Assembly: GCA_016932895.1 (NCBI GenBank)
Contig: JAFGCA010000348.1
Coordinates: 1 to 22,611, forward strand
DNA from: Sedimentisphaerales bacterium
GTDB taxonomy: Bacteria > Planctomycetota > Phycisphaerae > Sedimentisphaerales > SG8-4
Direction of reading: 5' to 3'
Length of the DNA: 22,611 bases
Under the pieces are notes generated by a model. The model saw only the letters and a program-made list of their open reading frames with translations, was not told the origin of the DNA and made no database searches. Numbering within the stretch: the stretch's first letter is position 1; the number at the start of each line of letters is the position of its first letter. Below, piece after piece: positions 1 to 7,003 of this stretch. A program made the translations under genes and the position numbers.

Positions 1-18
1 AAAAGCACTTACGTTCTC

Positions 19-52
19 GGGAGGAAAAATCACGAAGGAGATTTTTCCTCCC
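19..52. repeat. Perfect 13-bp inverted repeat (hairpin)
   Basis: The arms at 19-31 and 40-52 are exact reverse complements (GGGAGGAAAAATC and GATTTTTCCTCCC) around an 8-base loop. It lies about 80 bp past the stop of the minus-strand membrane-protein gene. A thymine run sits inside the stem but none directly follows it on either strand, so it is not a textbook intrinsic terminator. It could be a weak terminator, an RNA-stabilising 3' hairpin or a protein-binding palindrome. Confidence 0.6.
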
Positions 53-131
53 TAAAGTAAGCCTAATCTCCATTTTGCAGAAGTTCACATACCATATTGC
101 GTCCCGGTTTGGCGCGCCATCGGCGCGGAGT

Positions 132-1127
132 TCACAGCCCCCAGCCGAGGCGGTCCTTTTGCCGGTGATAGAACGAGCCGATCCAATAGCACGCCACCAG
201 GAGTACGTACAGTCGCACTGCCGTGAAGAGGACACCCGGGATCGGCAGTCGCCAGGCCGCCCATTGCATGGTGCGGATCACAAGGACGACCACGGCCAGC
301 TTCAGGATCAAAACCAGATAGGCCGGCAATGTAACCACGATCGAGCGAACGATCAGGAGCGGATTCAGCGCGCCGATACCGGCAAAGAGCGTGGCAGTCA
401 AAAGGGCCATCGGCAGAAAGAACAGGCCCACGCCGGCCAGGCTCCAGAACGCCGTATCCGTGCGTTCGGTGAAACCGTAGTACAGCCCGGCCGGCCAGAG
501 GCAGATCGCCATACCGCCGATGAGCAGACCCCACTGTCCGAGCAAATCCCACAGATCGGGCGCGTGCGCGGTGGAGATCGCCGGCGCGCGACGCTGCCCT
601 TTCGAGCTGTCGTAGATGCAGTAGCCCAGGTAGAACAGGATGTAGCCCGCAAACGCAACCTCCAGCACTAACGCCAGGATGCCGCCGTAGTGGCGGGCGA
701 ACCTGCTGAGCACGCCGCCCAGAAAGTTGATCACCCACAACCCGACGGCGAAGATGCCGATGTAGACCAGCCCGTTGAGACTGGCCGGATAGAGGAACGC
801 ATCGGTAAACCGCGCCGGACCGGCGGACTCGGAATCCTCCCCTTCCATTACAGCCGATTCGGCGGCCGCGAGCTGCGCCAGGGCGGCCGTGTCCGGAGTC
901 CTCTCCTCCGGGCTCTGGGACGGAATATCCAGCAGGGCCAGATCGCCCGCGGACGGTTCGCCGGACTGCCCTGCGACGGGCCGCTTGATTTCTGTCTCCG
1001 GACTCGCTTTGGGCCGCGCCGGCACGCGCAGCACCCGTTTGCAGTGCGGGCACTTGCCCTTCTTGCCGGCGTGGGTGTCGGCTACGCTGAACCGCCGGCC
1101 GCAATGCTCGCACACGAATCGGATCAT
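132..1127 (-). CDS. Zinc-ribbon multi-pass membrane protein, function unknown
   Basis: The protein has 331 residues. The N-terminus is a short zinc ribbon with C6-x2-C9 and C26-x2-C29 in the setting CEHCGRRF and CPHCKRVL, a cap seen on many planctomycete membrane and kinase-like proteins. Residues about 35-105 are a polar, Pro/Ala/Glu-rich linker. The rest is hydrophobic, with about six membrane segments. ATG at 1127 is chosen because the zinc ribbon begins at once; the ribosome site is weak (GGAA). Fifty-seven bases separate it from the upstream oxidoreductase gene, so cotranscription is possible. No catalytic motif is visible. The ribbon is probably cytoplasmic and may bind zinc or a partner; a specific function cannot be assigned. 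Confidence 0.85.
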   Translation of the reverse strand: MIRFVCEHCGRRFSVADTHAGKKGKCPHCKRVLRVPARPKASPETEIKRPVAGQSGEPSAGDLALLDIPSQSPEERTPDTAALAQLAAAESAVMEGEDSESAGPARFTDAFLYPASLNGLVYIGIFAVGLWVINFLGGVLSRFARHYGGILALVLEVAFAGYILFYLGYCIYDSSKGQRRAPAISTAHAPDLWDLLGQWGLLIGGMAICLWPAGLYYGFTERTDTAFWSLAGVGLFFLPMALLTATLFAGIGALNPLLIVRSIVVTLPAYLVLILKLAVVVLVIRTMQWAAWRLPIPGVLFTAVRLYVLLVACYWIGSFYHRQKDRLGWGL

Positions 1128-1184
1128 ACGTTCCAGCTTTCTGCCAGTCCCTCCTCGCCGTCAACGGGGTCGCGGCGGGCCGGT

Positions 1185-2300
1185 TTAGAAATCCGGTATT
1201 GGGATGATCTGCCCGCCCTTCAGCGCGGACTCATGGGCGAGGATACCCACCGAGGTCCAGTTGGCCGAGTCTTTGGCGTTGGGGAAGGGATCGCGGTCCT
1301 CGACGAGACTCATGACGAACTCGTGGGCCAGATGCGGATGCGAGCCGCCGTGGCCGCCCCCTTGCATAAAGGACAGATGCTGGTGCTCGTCCAGATCGTA
1401 GACCCCCTTGGTCGTGAACATCTGAATGGGCTCGGGCAGCAGGTGGGCGAAGTCGGGCACCTTGACCCGCTCGGGAATCTCGGGCTCGGGTCGCTTGGCG
1501 GTGTGCAAAACGGGCTCCTCGCCCTCGATCAGAGGCCACTCGAACGCCTTCTTCGAGCCGTAGACGTCGAAGCTCTCGCGATATTGCCGGGCGGTGTCGA
1601 ACAGCGACCGGTAGATCCGCGCGCACAGGTCGGAGTCCTTGAACTTGATGTGAGTCGTCTCGACGGCGAACGGCGAATTGTAGTTCTTGACCAGGTCCTC
1701 GCGAATCTTGCCCGACCCGAAACAGGACACGTATTCGGCGGTCGCGCGGGTCAGCGCCAGGCACGGGCCCACGCAGTGGGTCGCGTAGTGCATCGGCGGC
1801 AGGCCCGGCCAGTAGTCGGGCCACCCGTCCATGTCCTGCTGGTGGCTCGCCTGCACGAACTGAATCTTGCCCAGCTCGCCCTTCTCGTACATCTCGCGCA
1901 GAAAGAGGAACTCGCGGCTGTAGACCACCGTCTCCATCATCATGTACTTCTTGCCCGTCTCCCGGGTCAGGTCGACGATCTGCTGACATTCCTCGACGCT
2001 CGTGGCCATCGGGACGGTGCAGGCGACGTGCTTGCCCGCCTTGAGGGCCTGGATCGCCTGCGGCGCATGGTCCGGGATCGGCGTGTTGATGTGCACCGCG
2101 TCGATCTTGTCGTCCTTGAGCAGCTCGTCGAAATCGTCGTAGCGAACGTCCACGCCGAACGAATCGCCGATGGCGTCGAGCTTGCGCCGCGTCCGCTGGC
2201 AGATGGCGTACATGTTCGCGTGCGGATGCCTCTGATAGAGGGGAATGAACTCGGCTCCAAATCCCAGGCCTACGATGGCTACGTTGATCGTGTCACCCAT
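1185..2300 (-). CDS. Gfo/Idh/MocA family oxidoreductase
   Basis: The 371-residue cytoplasmic protein has an N-terminal Rossmann fold (VAIVGLGFGAEF, residues 7-18) that should bind NAD(P), then a C-terminal alpha/beta substrate domain. Length and order fit the family, which oxidises or reduces sugars, inositols and related polyols. The family's usual EKP motif after 'AGKHV' is replaced by TVP (residues 95-97), so the conserved lysine is absent. Two histidines at 171 and 175 (HYATH) sit where the catalytic region is expected. The ATG is preceded by GGAAAGGACAAGTC, a good ribosome site. Planctomycetes carry many paralogues, often near glycoside hydrolases, as here. The substrate is unknown. Confidence 0.9.
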   Translation of the reverse strand: MGDTINVAIVGLGFGAEFIPLYQRHPHANMYAICQRTRRKLDAIGDSFGVDVRYDDFDELLKDDKIDAVHINTPIPDHAPQAIQALKAGKHVACTVPMATSVEECQQIVDLTRETGKKYMMMETVVYSREFLFLREMYEKGELGKIQFVQASHQQDMDGWPDYWPGLPPMHYATHCVGPCLALTRATAEYVSCFGSGKIREDLVKNYNSPFAVETTHIKFKDSDLCARIYRSLFDTARQYRESFDVYGSKKAFEWPLIEGEEPVLHTAKRPEPEIPERVKVPDFAHLLPEPIQMFTTKGVYDLDEHQHLSFMQGGGHGGSHPHLAHEFVMSLVEDRDPFPNAKDSANWTSVGILAHESALKGGQIIPIPDF

Positions 2301-2366
2301 GACTTGTCCTTTCCGCTAAGGTTCGAGAGCAGCGCCGAGCCCTGTCCCAGGGCCCTTGAGCGACCG

Positions 2367-2395
2367 ATCTTACCGCCGCAATCACAGAGAAGCAA
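2367..2395 (-). promoter_or_regulatory. Candidate sigma-70-type promoter for the oxidoreductase gene
   Basis: On the minus strand TTGCTT (2390-2395) and TAAGAT (2367-2372) are separated by exactly 17 bp. The boxes match consensus at 3 and 4 of 6 positions. Predicted transcription would begin about 60 bases before the ATG at 2300. The right spacing in a non-coding gap supports it, but the boxes are imperfect. Confidence 0.35.
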
Positions 2396-2514
2396 GGGGG
2401 AAAAACCGCTTCTACAGCGAAGAAATCGTCAAATCGCGGCAGAACGTCTCATGCCACAGTCACGGGACCCGAACAACGAGAAAGCACAGCCCGATTCGGA
2501 CGGGACGCCGAGGC

Positions 2515-2847
2515 CTACGTCTGCAACCGGTCGATCTTGGCCGCGAGGATGAAATCGTTGTCGTGCAGACCGTCGATCTTGTGGGTCCAGAGCGTGACGG
2601 CCGCCCTGCCGTAACTCAGATGGATGTCCGGGTGGTGGCCTTCGGCTTCCGCGAGATCGCCGACGCGATTGACGAAGTCCAGGGCCGTGCGGAAGTCAGC
2701 GAACTTGAATGCTCGTTCCAGATGGTGCTCATCCACGACCGTCCAGGCGGGGTCCAAAACCTGGAGGCGTTCCCCTATCGCCTCGCCTTTCAGCGGCTTG
2801 GAACCACCGTGACACGGCGTGCACTTCTTCTGGTCCAATGTGCTCAT
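2515..2847 (-). CDS. phhB: 4a-hydroxytetrahydrobiopterin (pterin-4a-carbinolamine) dehydratase
   Basis: The 110-residue protein matches the usual length of this family. It dehydrates 4a-hydroxytetrahydropterin made by aromatic amino acid hydroxylases, regenerating the cofactor. The active-site signature EGHHPDIHLSY (about residues 69-79) followed by THKIDGLHDND (about 88-98) is complete. The N-terminus carries CxxCxGG (C9, C12), common in bacterial members. An open frame extends upstream to 3024, but ATG at 2847 is preceded by GAGGAGATCGTC and begins the conserved sequence, so it is the start. No aromatic hydroxylase is encoded nearby; the enzyme may serve a distant hydroxylase or have another pterin role. 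Confidence 0.93.
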   Translation of the reverse strand: MSTLDQKKCTPCHGGSKPLKGEAIGERLQVLDPAWTVVDEHHLERAFKFADFRTALDFVNRVGDLAEAEGHHPDIHLSYGRAAVTLWTHKIDGLHDNDFILAAKIDRLQT

Positions 2848-3048
2848 GACGATCTCCTCGAATCCATTCGGGCGTTCGCGTCTGCCACGGCGCCGAGTGT
2901 CGGCCGCCACCCGGCGCCGCCTTGGACAGTAGTGTGTTCGGTATTTCTTTCTACCAACGCGACGTCCGAGAAGTTCGCCGAAACAGCTCTTTTTCTCCGA
3001 CATACAGGTCTCGCAGGCCCGCAAACAGGAAATTTTGGCCTCGCCCCG

Positions 3049-4041
3049 CTACAGCGAGGGCATCTCCATACGGCTGATGATTCCCAGCTTCCAGGAAAGG
3101 TCCTGGTACGGGCCATCGGCGGTCGTGCCGGCGCGACCCTGAATCAGCAGTCTCGGATGGTCCGCGTCGTATTCCAGGCGCTCATCGCAGCCGGTGCGAA
3201 TCGCCTCGCCGTGCGAGACGATGTCGGTCCAGCGATCCTCTCCCGACGCGGCGGTCAACTGCGAGCCCACAGCCCAGGTGTCCGTGACCTTGCTCCAGGG
3301 TCCGCCGAGCTGTCGCGCGGTGGCCAGACCGAAGGAGCGCACGCCGCCCTCGTTCAACTCGTAAATCATGTGGTATTCGTCCCGGTCCTTCGCCTTGTAG
3401 ATGTGCGCGGCTTCGTGGACCGGGCCGAACGCCTTGACGCCGGCGCTCCAGCCGTCGGGAAATTTCTCGATGGGCGTGGTTCGGACGTACACGTCCCGAT
3501 GTCCCCGCGTGTAGAACAGGTACGCGGTCGTCGCGTCGCAGATGACCCAGAAATCGATCCACTTGGCCTTGTCGTCCTTGGGCAGCAGCGGTTTGGGCGC
3601 GCTCCACGAGTCCGGCTTCTCGATCGTCTTCGTCGTCGCATATACGGGCTGGTAGTTCGCGTCGCGCGTCTGACAGATCAGATACCACAGCCCCTGCGGC
3701 CGGAAGAAGAACACCTGCGGCGCGCACGCATACCGGCTGTCCCGTCCTCGCATGTTCTCAATCTCGTGACGCCGAGCCGACGGCAACTGCTCCAGGCTCT
3801 CGGCCCAGACGTAGCCCGTCGCATACTCGCCCCGCCCCCGGGCCGTATAGAACACGTGCCACCGCCCTTCAGAGAACACTACCGAGGGGTCCTTCACCGC
3901 CACCTCATCAAACGTCCCCGCCGCCCCCGGCGACAAAACGGGCGCCCCCAGCCGCCACTTCGCCTCTGCGGCATTCGAGACGCTCGCCACCGCCCCGCCG
4001 GCCAACAACAACCAACACAAGAGATTCCTACACTTCAGCAT
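3049..4041 (-). CDS. Secreted GH62-like alpha-L-arabinofuranosidase
   Basis: The protein has 330 residues from ATG at 4041, which follows GGAGGT by 10 bases; an upstream in-frame ATG at 4059 overlaps that ribosome site and is rejected. Residues 1-25 form a signal peptide (LLCWLLLAGGAVASVSNA, cleavage near A24-A25). The rest resembles glycoside hydrolase family 62, a five-bladed propeller releasing arabinose from arabinoxylan. Likely catalytic residues are D51 (KDPSVV), D163 (WIDFWVICD) and E210 (GPVHEAAHIY). Other family landmarks are APQVFFFRPQGLWYL and the late GEAIRTGCDERLEY. The product probably acts in the periplasm or outside the cell. Its start overlaps the end of the upstream membrane-protein gene by 14 bp, suggesting coupled translation. 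Confidence 0.85.
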   Translation of the reverse strand: MLKCRNLLCWLLLAGGAVASVSNAAEAKWRLGAPVLSPGAAGTFDEVAVKDPSVVFSEGRWHVFYTARGRGEYATGYVWAESLEQLPSARRHEIENMRGRDSRYACAPQVFFFRPQGLWYLICQTRDANYQPVYATTKTIEKPDSWSAPKPLLPKDDKAKWIDFWVICDATTAYLFYTRGHRDVYVRTTPIEKFPDGWSAGVKAFGPVHEAAHIYKAKDRDEYHMIYELNEGGVRSFGLATARQLGGPWSKVTDTWAVGSQLTAASGEDRWTDIVSHGEAIRTGCDERLEYDADHPRLLIQGRAGTTADGPYQDLSWKLGIISRMEMPSL

Positions 4042-4882
4042 ATCTGACACGACCTCCATTTCTGATCTGATCACGTCGCGCCGCCGCCTCGAACATGCCG
4101 AGCAAGGCAATCACCTCATCCAGGAACGGCTTGATCTTCTTCGCATCCAGCAAACGGCCCGGCCGGTAGACAATAAGTGTATCATCAATGCCTTCAACAT
4201 GAAGGTCCTTCTGTTGCAGGAGATATGACGTCACCTCAGGCGAAAAGACGTCACGCGTCCGCTCCGGGTCCACGCCTTTCAAAGAGTATTCCTTGAAGAA
4301 TTCCGGCGGCATCAGGACTTCCTCGCCCAAGTCTGCTACCGGCGTTCCCTCAGTTCGGACAACTCTCCGCAAATGCAGAAAGAAATGAGGCAGAATCATG
4401 CGGGCGGATCGGCACAAAACAACCGTGTGTGCCCTCAGGCGTATGCACAACAAGGCAATCAGGGGTTGAAAGAGCAGCAAGAACCACGTCAACCCCGGCA
4501 CCGCAGGAACGTGCGCGAAATGAAAGTCAAAGATCGACAGCTCCACTCCTTCACGCGAGGTCCTGAAATGATTCTTCAGGCAGTCATGAGAGCGTCTTGA
4601 GAATGTCGGGAAGACCTCCAGCTCATAGCGAAAGTCGTCATTGGAGTCCTTGAAGCGTGTGAAGCCCATGGCGCCAAGAACCTCCGCATACTTCCTGTCG
4701 CGTGTTCTCTCGACGCGGTAATAGACCAACACGGGGACACCAAAGAAGATTGCGAACATGGCTACCGCCAGGATGCCGTCCGGGACTCCCACCGCCAGTC
4801 CGATGCCAGCGAAAATCATCGCCAAAATGGTAGCGAGCAAGAAACCCGCAACGACGACCAGAAGTCCTCTGAAGGCTATCAA
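4028..4882 (-). CDS. Membrane protein of unknown function (TTG start)
   Basis: The 284-residue protein has two strong N-terminal membrane segments (about 7-31 and 35-56), then a mainly soluble region with a further hydrophobic stretch (about 129-150). The pattern LEVFPTFSR, VELSIFDFHF and HTVVLCRSARMILPHFFL resembles a family of uncharacterised proteins with a conserved FDY/FDF core and a late 'LP.F.L' element; I do not know its function. The start is TTG at 4882 after GAGAGATTGCG. No ATG precedes the first membrane segment, and the next ATG lies inside it. The 3' end overlaps the GH62 gene by 14 bp. A TATAAT box lies about 100 bp upstream. Confidence 0.75.
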   Translation of the reverse strand: MIAFRGLLVVVAGFLLATILAMIFAGIGLAVGVPDGILAVAMFAIFFGVPVLVYYRVERTRDRKYAEVLGAMGFTRFKDSNDDFRYELEVFPTFSRRSHDCLKNHFRTSREGVELSIFDFHFAHVPAVPGLTWFLLLFQPLIALLCIRLRAHTVVLCRSARMILPHFFLHLRRVVRTEGTPVADLGEEVLMPPEFFKEYSLKGVDPERTRDVFSPEVTSYLLQQKDLHVEGIDDTLIVYRPGRLLDAKKIKPFLDEVIALLGMFEAAARRDQIRNGGRVRYAEV

Positions 4883-4983
4883 CGCAATCTCTCTTTCTCG
4901 CCCCCGATGGAACCTGCTTCTCCTGCGATCTCTTGCTTCAACGGGACAACAGGCGTTCTTCCTGTCCGCACGACACGAAAGTC

Positions 4984-5013
4984 ATTATAGAAACGCCGGG
5001 ACTGTCACGTCCA
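4984..5013 (-). promoter_or_regulatory. Candidate promoter with consensus TATAAT
   Basis: The minus strand shows a perfect TATAAT (4984-4989) preceded, after 18 bp, by TGGACG (5008-5013, 4 of 6 matches to TTGACA). It lies in the 134-bp gap upstream of the TTG-start gene and would give a leader of about 95 bases. The -35 box partly abuts the stop region of the next gene. Confidence 0.4.
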
Positions 5014-5016
5014 CTC

Positions 5017-5517
5017 TCATTTGCTCTCAATCGCGGCTATGCGTCGCGCGTAGTGGCAGGCGAGGGCGAGTGGCAGGATTCCAAAGATGCCGAACGAGCA
5101 ATCGATGAGCCGCCACCAGAAGGGGATTCCCCGGATCGGCCCGCAGAGCATAGCCGTCGGGATCACGAGGACGCAGGCGATCATTCCCCATTCGATCACC
5201 CAGACGTTTCGCACCGAATCGCGCAGCGGGCCGAGAAATGCTATGGCGATCACGAGATGGCCGAAGGCCAGCCAGTCCGTGCCGTAGAACAGGAAGGGAT
5301 ATCGCTCGCCCGCCTCCGTCACGCCGCGATGCACCGTTGCGATCCAGCCGGCAGCGCACGGCCACCAGGCCCCCTCCGCCTCGCCCAACACCTCGTGCAA
5401 GAACTCGACTTCCGCCACGATCGGAAACGCCGTCAGACCGCTCAGCACCAGGCCCACAACAAACAACCCCAACAAGACTCTGACTCGACGGCGGAGACTA
5501 TGCGTTTCGGATGTCAC
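5017..5517 (-). CDS. Small integral membrane protein, function unknown
   Basis: The 166-residue protein has about four membrane segments (about 13-33, 83-99, 108-126, 136-155). Between the first two is a loop rich in Trp, Glu and Gly. The start is GTG at 5517 with AAGGAACAACGA upstream, a convincing ribosome site. Ser-Leu-Arg-Arg-Arg before the first helix favours a cytoplasmic N-terminus. The GTG overlaps the stop of a candidate 59-residue ORF upstream (GTGA). No motif suggests an activity. Confidence 0.75.
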   Translation of the reverse strand: MTSETHSLRRRVRVLLGLFVVGLVLSGLTAFPIVAEVEFLHEVLGEAEGAWWPCAAGWIATVHRGVTEAGERYPFLFYGTDWLAFGHLVIAIAFLGPLRDSVRNVWVIEWGMIACVLVIPTAMLCGPIRGIPFWWRLIDCSFGIFGILPLALACHYARRIAAIESK

Positions 5518-5693
5518 TCGTTGTTCCTTTCAACAGACTGCCGGCCCCTCGTATCAGTTGCGCCCGTGCCGGAGCCGTTACGCGATGGGTCTTTCCCAGA
5601 AGCATATACGCCGGTCACCGCCACCCATCCAATCGCCCTTTCCAACTTCGCAGGACGCCTCTTCGCCGGAGGAACCACCATCTTCGTATACAT
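5514..5693 (-). CDS. Candidate 59-residue ORF overlapping the downstream GTG start
   Basis: An ATG at 5693 opens 59 codons ending in a TGA whose first bases form the GTGA overlap with the membrane-protein gene starting at 5517. The predicted peptide is basic and starts MYTKMVVPPAKRRPAKLER, with no membrane segment or motif I recognise. The only ribosome-like sequence (AGGGG) is too close to the ATG. The overlap is typical of coupled genes but could be chance. It occupies part of the 306-bp gap 5518-5824; in 5694-5824 I see nothing else. Confidence 0.25.
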   Translation of the reverse strand: MYTKMVVPPAKRRPAKLERAIGWVAVTGVYASGKDPSRNGSGTGATDTRGRQSVERNNE

Positions 5694-5824
5694 AGCCCCT
5701 GCCCGGCGCGAAGCGCAATATGCTCAATGCGCGCCGAGACCTGTTGCGCGGCGCGTTTGGGCCCTTCAGAAAGTAGTCGCCTCTCGCGGTGCGGCGGGCC
5801 GTGCGCAGTGGATACAGCCCGGGA

Positions 5825-6646
5825 TCATCCGTTGCCTCTCGCCAGCCGAACGCCCGTTTCGACGGTTCGACTCCCCTGGGCCGGGCAGGATTCCGGCCCG
5901 CCACATGCCGCCGTCTGGCCCTCAAACGCGGTTTCTCGCTCAGGATCAGGCTCGCATCGGCTGTCCGCGCCCGTCGATTGGCTTTGTTCGGCGCTACCGA
6001 CCCCAGGCTCCCGGCTGGTGGTGTCCTCGGCGTCGCGCTGCCCGGCAATTGGGTTTGTTTGGCGCAGCGGCCCTTCACCGACGCAGGGGACCTGCTCCGT
6101 CGCATTTGCAGGGTGGGGCCTGCCCCACCGCTCGTCCTCCAATTCCCGCGTGAGCCGCAATTTCTGAAGCTCGTTCATGCTCTTGTACAAACTGTACTCG
6201 ATCCGCCGCTCGTACATCGACAGCCGCTCCAGGACCCGTCCATTGGCAAAATCGCGTATGACCGCCCGCCCGAGAGGCGTTTCCTGGAGGCCGTCCGCCT
6301 CGGCCGCCCGCGCGTTCGTCCGGAACGGGTCGGCCGCGACCCTGGCCAGGAGCGTATCGAACGCCTCGTTCTGCGCCCGCTCGGCCCGCCGCAGCCGCCA
6401 CGACAAACTCACGACCCGCTCGGCCAGCACCGACTCCACCGCCCCCGCCGGCGCCAGCTCGCCTAAAAGCTCGTCCCGATAGAACTCAAACTCCCCCACG
6501 TCCTCCCCTGCGATCACCGCCTTCTCGGTCCGCAGCCCATGCTTGAGAGCATTCTGCGCCACGATGGCCTTACCCTGAGCGGTGCGTGGCCCCGTCGATT
6601 TCTGGGCGTTCGAACGATTGGCTTGGATTTGCGCTGTGGTAGCCAT
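5825..6646 (-). CDS. Conserved 'NAN..STGPRT..GK..QNALKHGL' family protein with repeat-derived tail
   Basis: The protein has 273 residues. The N-terminus contains the hallmark of a large uncharacterised bacterial family: ANRSNAQKSTGPRTAQGKA, then QNALKHGLRT. Residues about 50-180 are a conserved Arg/Glu/Leu-rich helical region (WRLRRAERAQNEAF). From about residue 185 the tail is low-complexity and polar and includes QTNPIAG and EQSQSTG, which are translations of two copies of a short DNA repeat (5975-6065). The tail probably reflects repeat insertion or extension rather than a folded domain. ATG at 6646 follows AAGGGGAAAAGCT, and a 17-bp-spaced promoter lies about 60 bp upstream. Function is unknown. 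Confidence 0.8.
   Translation of the reverse strand: MATTAQIQANRSNAQKSTGPRTAQGKAIVAQNALKHGLRTEKAVIAGEDVGEFEFYRDELLGELAPAGAVESVLAERVVSLSWRLRRAERAQNEAFDTLLARVAADPFRTNARAAEADGLQETPLGRAVIRDFANGRVLERLSMYERRIEYSLYKSMNELQKLRLTRELEDERWGRPHPANATEQVPCVGEGPLRQTNPIAGQRDAEDTTSREPGVGSAEQSQSTGADSRCEPDPERETAFEGQTAACGGPESCPAQGSRTVETGVRLARGNG
5975..6065. repeat. Two direct copies of a ~20-bp repeat, 71 bp apart
   Basis: Plus-strand copies at 5975-5994 and 6046-6065 share the core ATTGG-[C/G]-TTTGTT-[C/T]-GGCGC, 16 of 18 identical. On the coding strand the core reads AACAAA(C/G)CCAAT, so the three frames yield QTNPI / KQTQ / NKPN-type peptides. Both copies lie inside the C-terminal coding region of the minus-strand gene at 5825-6646. 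From memory, peptides such as KTNPI, KQTQF and NKAN recur in unrelated hypothetical proteins of Phycisphaerae-type genomes, which suggests a dispersed element. Confidence 0.6.
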
Positions 6647-6705
6647 AGCTTTTCCCCTTACATTTTACATCTACCATTTCCAATGAACTACTGAGTTACA
6701 CAAAC

Positions 6706-6734
6706 ACCATACATCGCTTTTGTTTCTCCGTCAA
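6706..6734 (-). promoter_or_regulatory. Candidate sigma-70-type promoter, 17-bp spacer
   Basis: On the minus strand TTGACG (6729-6734, 5 of 6 matches) and TATGGT (6706-6711, 4 of 6) are separated by exactly 17 bp. The predicted start near 6699 gives a leader of about 53 bases for the gene starting at 6646. The spacing and an upstream palindrome make this one of the more convincing promoters in the window. Confidence 0.55.
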
Positions 6735-6746
6735 GGAAAATTCTCG

Positions 6747-6766
6747 ACTCTTTTCCGCAAAAGAGT
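6747..6766. repeat. Perfect 8-bp-stem inverted repeat upstream of a promoter
   Basis: ACTCTTTT, loop CCGC, AAAAGAGT: a perfect 8-bp stem with a tetraloop. It sits 12 bp upstream of the -35 box at 6729-6734, where an operator or activator site could lie. Alternatively it is a weak terminator for the minus-strand gene ending at 7004, but no strong U-tract follows. Confidence 0.45.
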
Positions 6767-6853
6767 AGAAGGGCAGGAAAGTAGAGCAGGAGATGAGCCG
6801 CAGAGCAGGTTCTCAACCCACGCGTGGACAGCGCGAAAGACACCGTGTTTTGT

Positions 6854-6880
6854 CACAGAGACCTCAGAGGACACCGAGGC
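6854..6880. repeat. Short imperfect 9-bp tandem repeat (CWCMGAGRM type)
   Basis: Three adjacent 9-bp units share the pattern C-[A/T]-C-[A/C]-GAG: they begin CACAGAG, CTCAGAG and CACCGAG. It lies in the 357-bp non-coding stretch 6647-7003. From memory, CACAGAG-type runs occur as scattered intergenic elements in planctomycete and other environmental genomes. Apart from this, the promoter at 6706-6734 and the palindrome at 6747-6766, I see nothing in 6647-7003. Confidence 0.4.
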
Positions 6881-7003
6881 AACAATCGATCATCAATCCG
6901 AACCCGCAGGGTGCGCCATGCACACCATCTCTTGGCGCCACACGCAACGAAAACAACGTTCGTCCGGCTGGCCCTGCGTGACTGAGTCGCGCGGTAGTCC
7001 CGA

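Noticed and set aside
690..2552. Very long plus-strand open frame opposite the zinc-ribbon and oxidoreductase genes
   Set aside because: It is antisense to two well-supported genes and its translation has no family features, only GC-driven Arg/Gly/Pro composition.
2848..3024. N-terminal extension of the carbinolamine dehydratase frame
   Set aside because: The conserved protein starts at 2847 after a strong GAGGAG site; the extension is Arg/Cys-rich and unlike the family.
5862..5885. tRNA-like T-loop sequence (GGTTCGACTCC)
   Set aside because: The flanking bases do not form a T-stem and no anticodon or acceptor stem is present; it lies in the coding tail of the 5825-6646 gene.
6613..6632. 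Possible third copy of the AACAAASCCAAT repeat
   Set aside because: Only a 10-base match (CGATTGGCTT) is shared, and it encodes the conserved N-terminal motif of the protein, so chance or coding constraint explains it.
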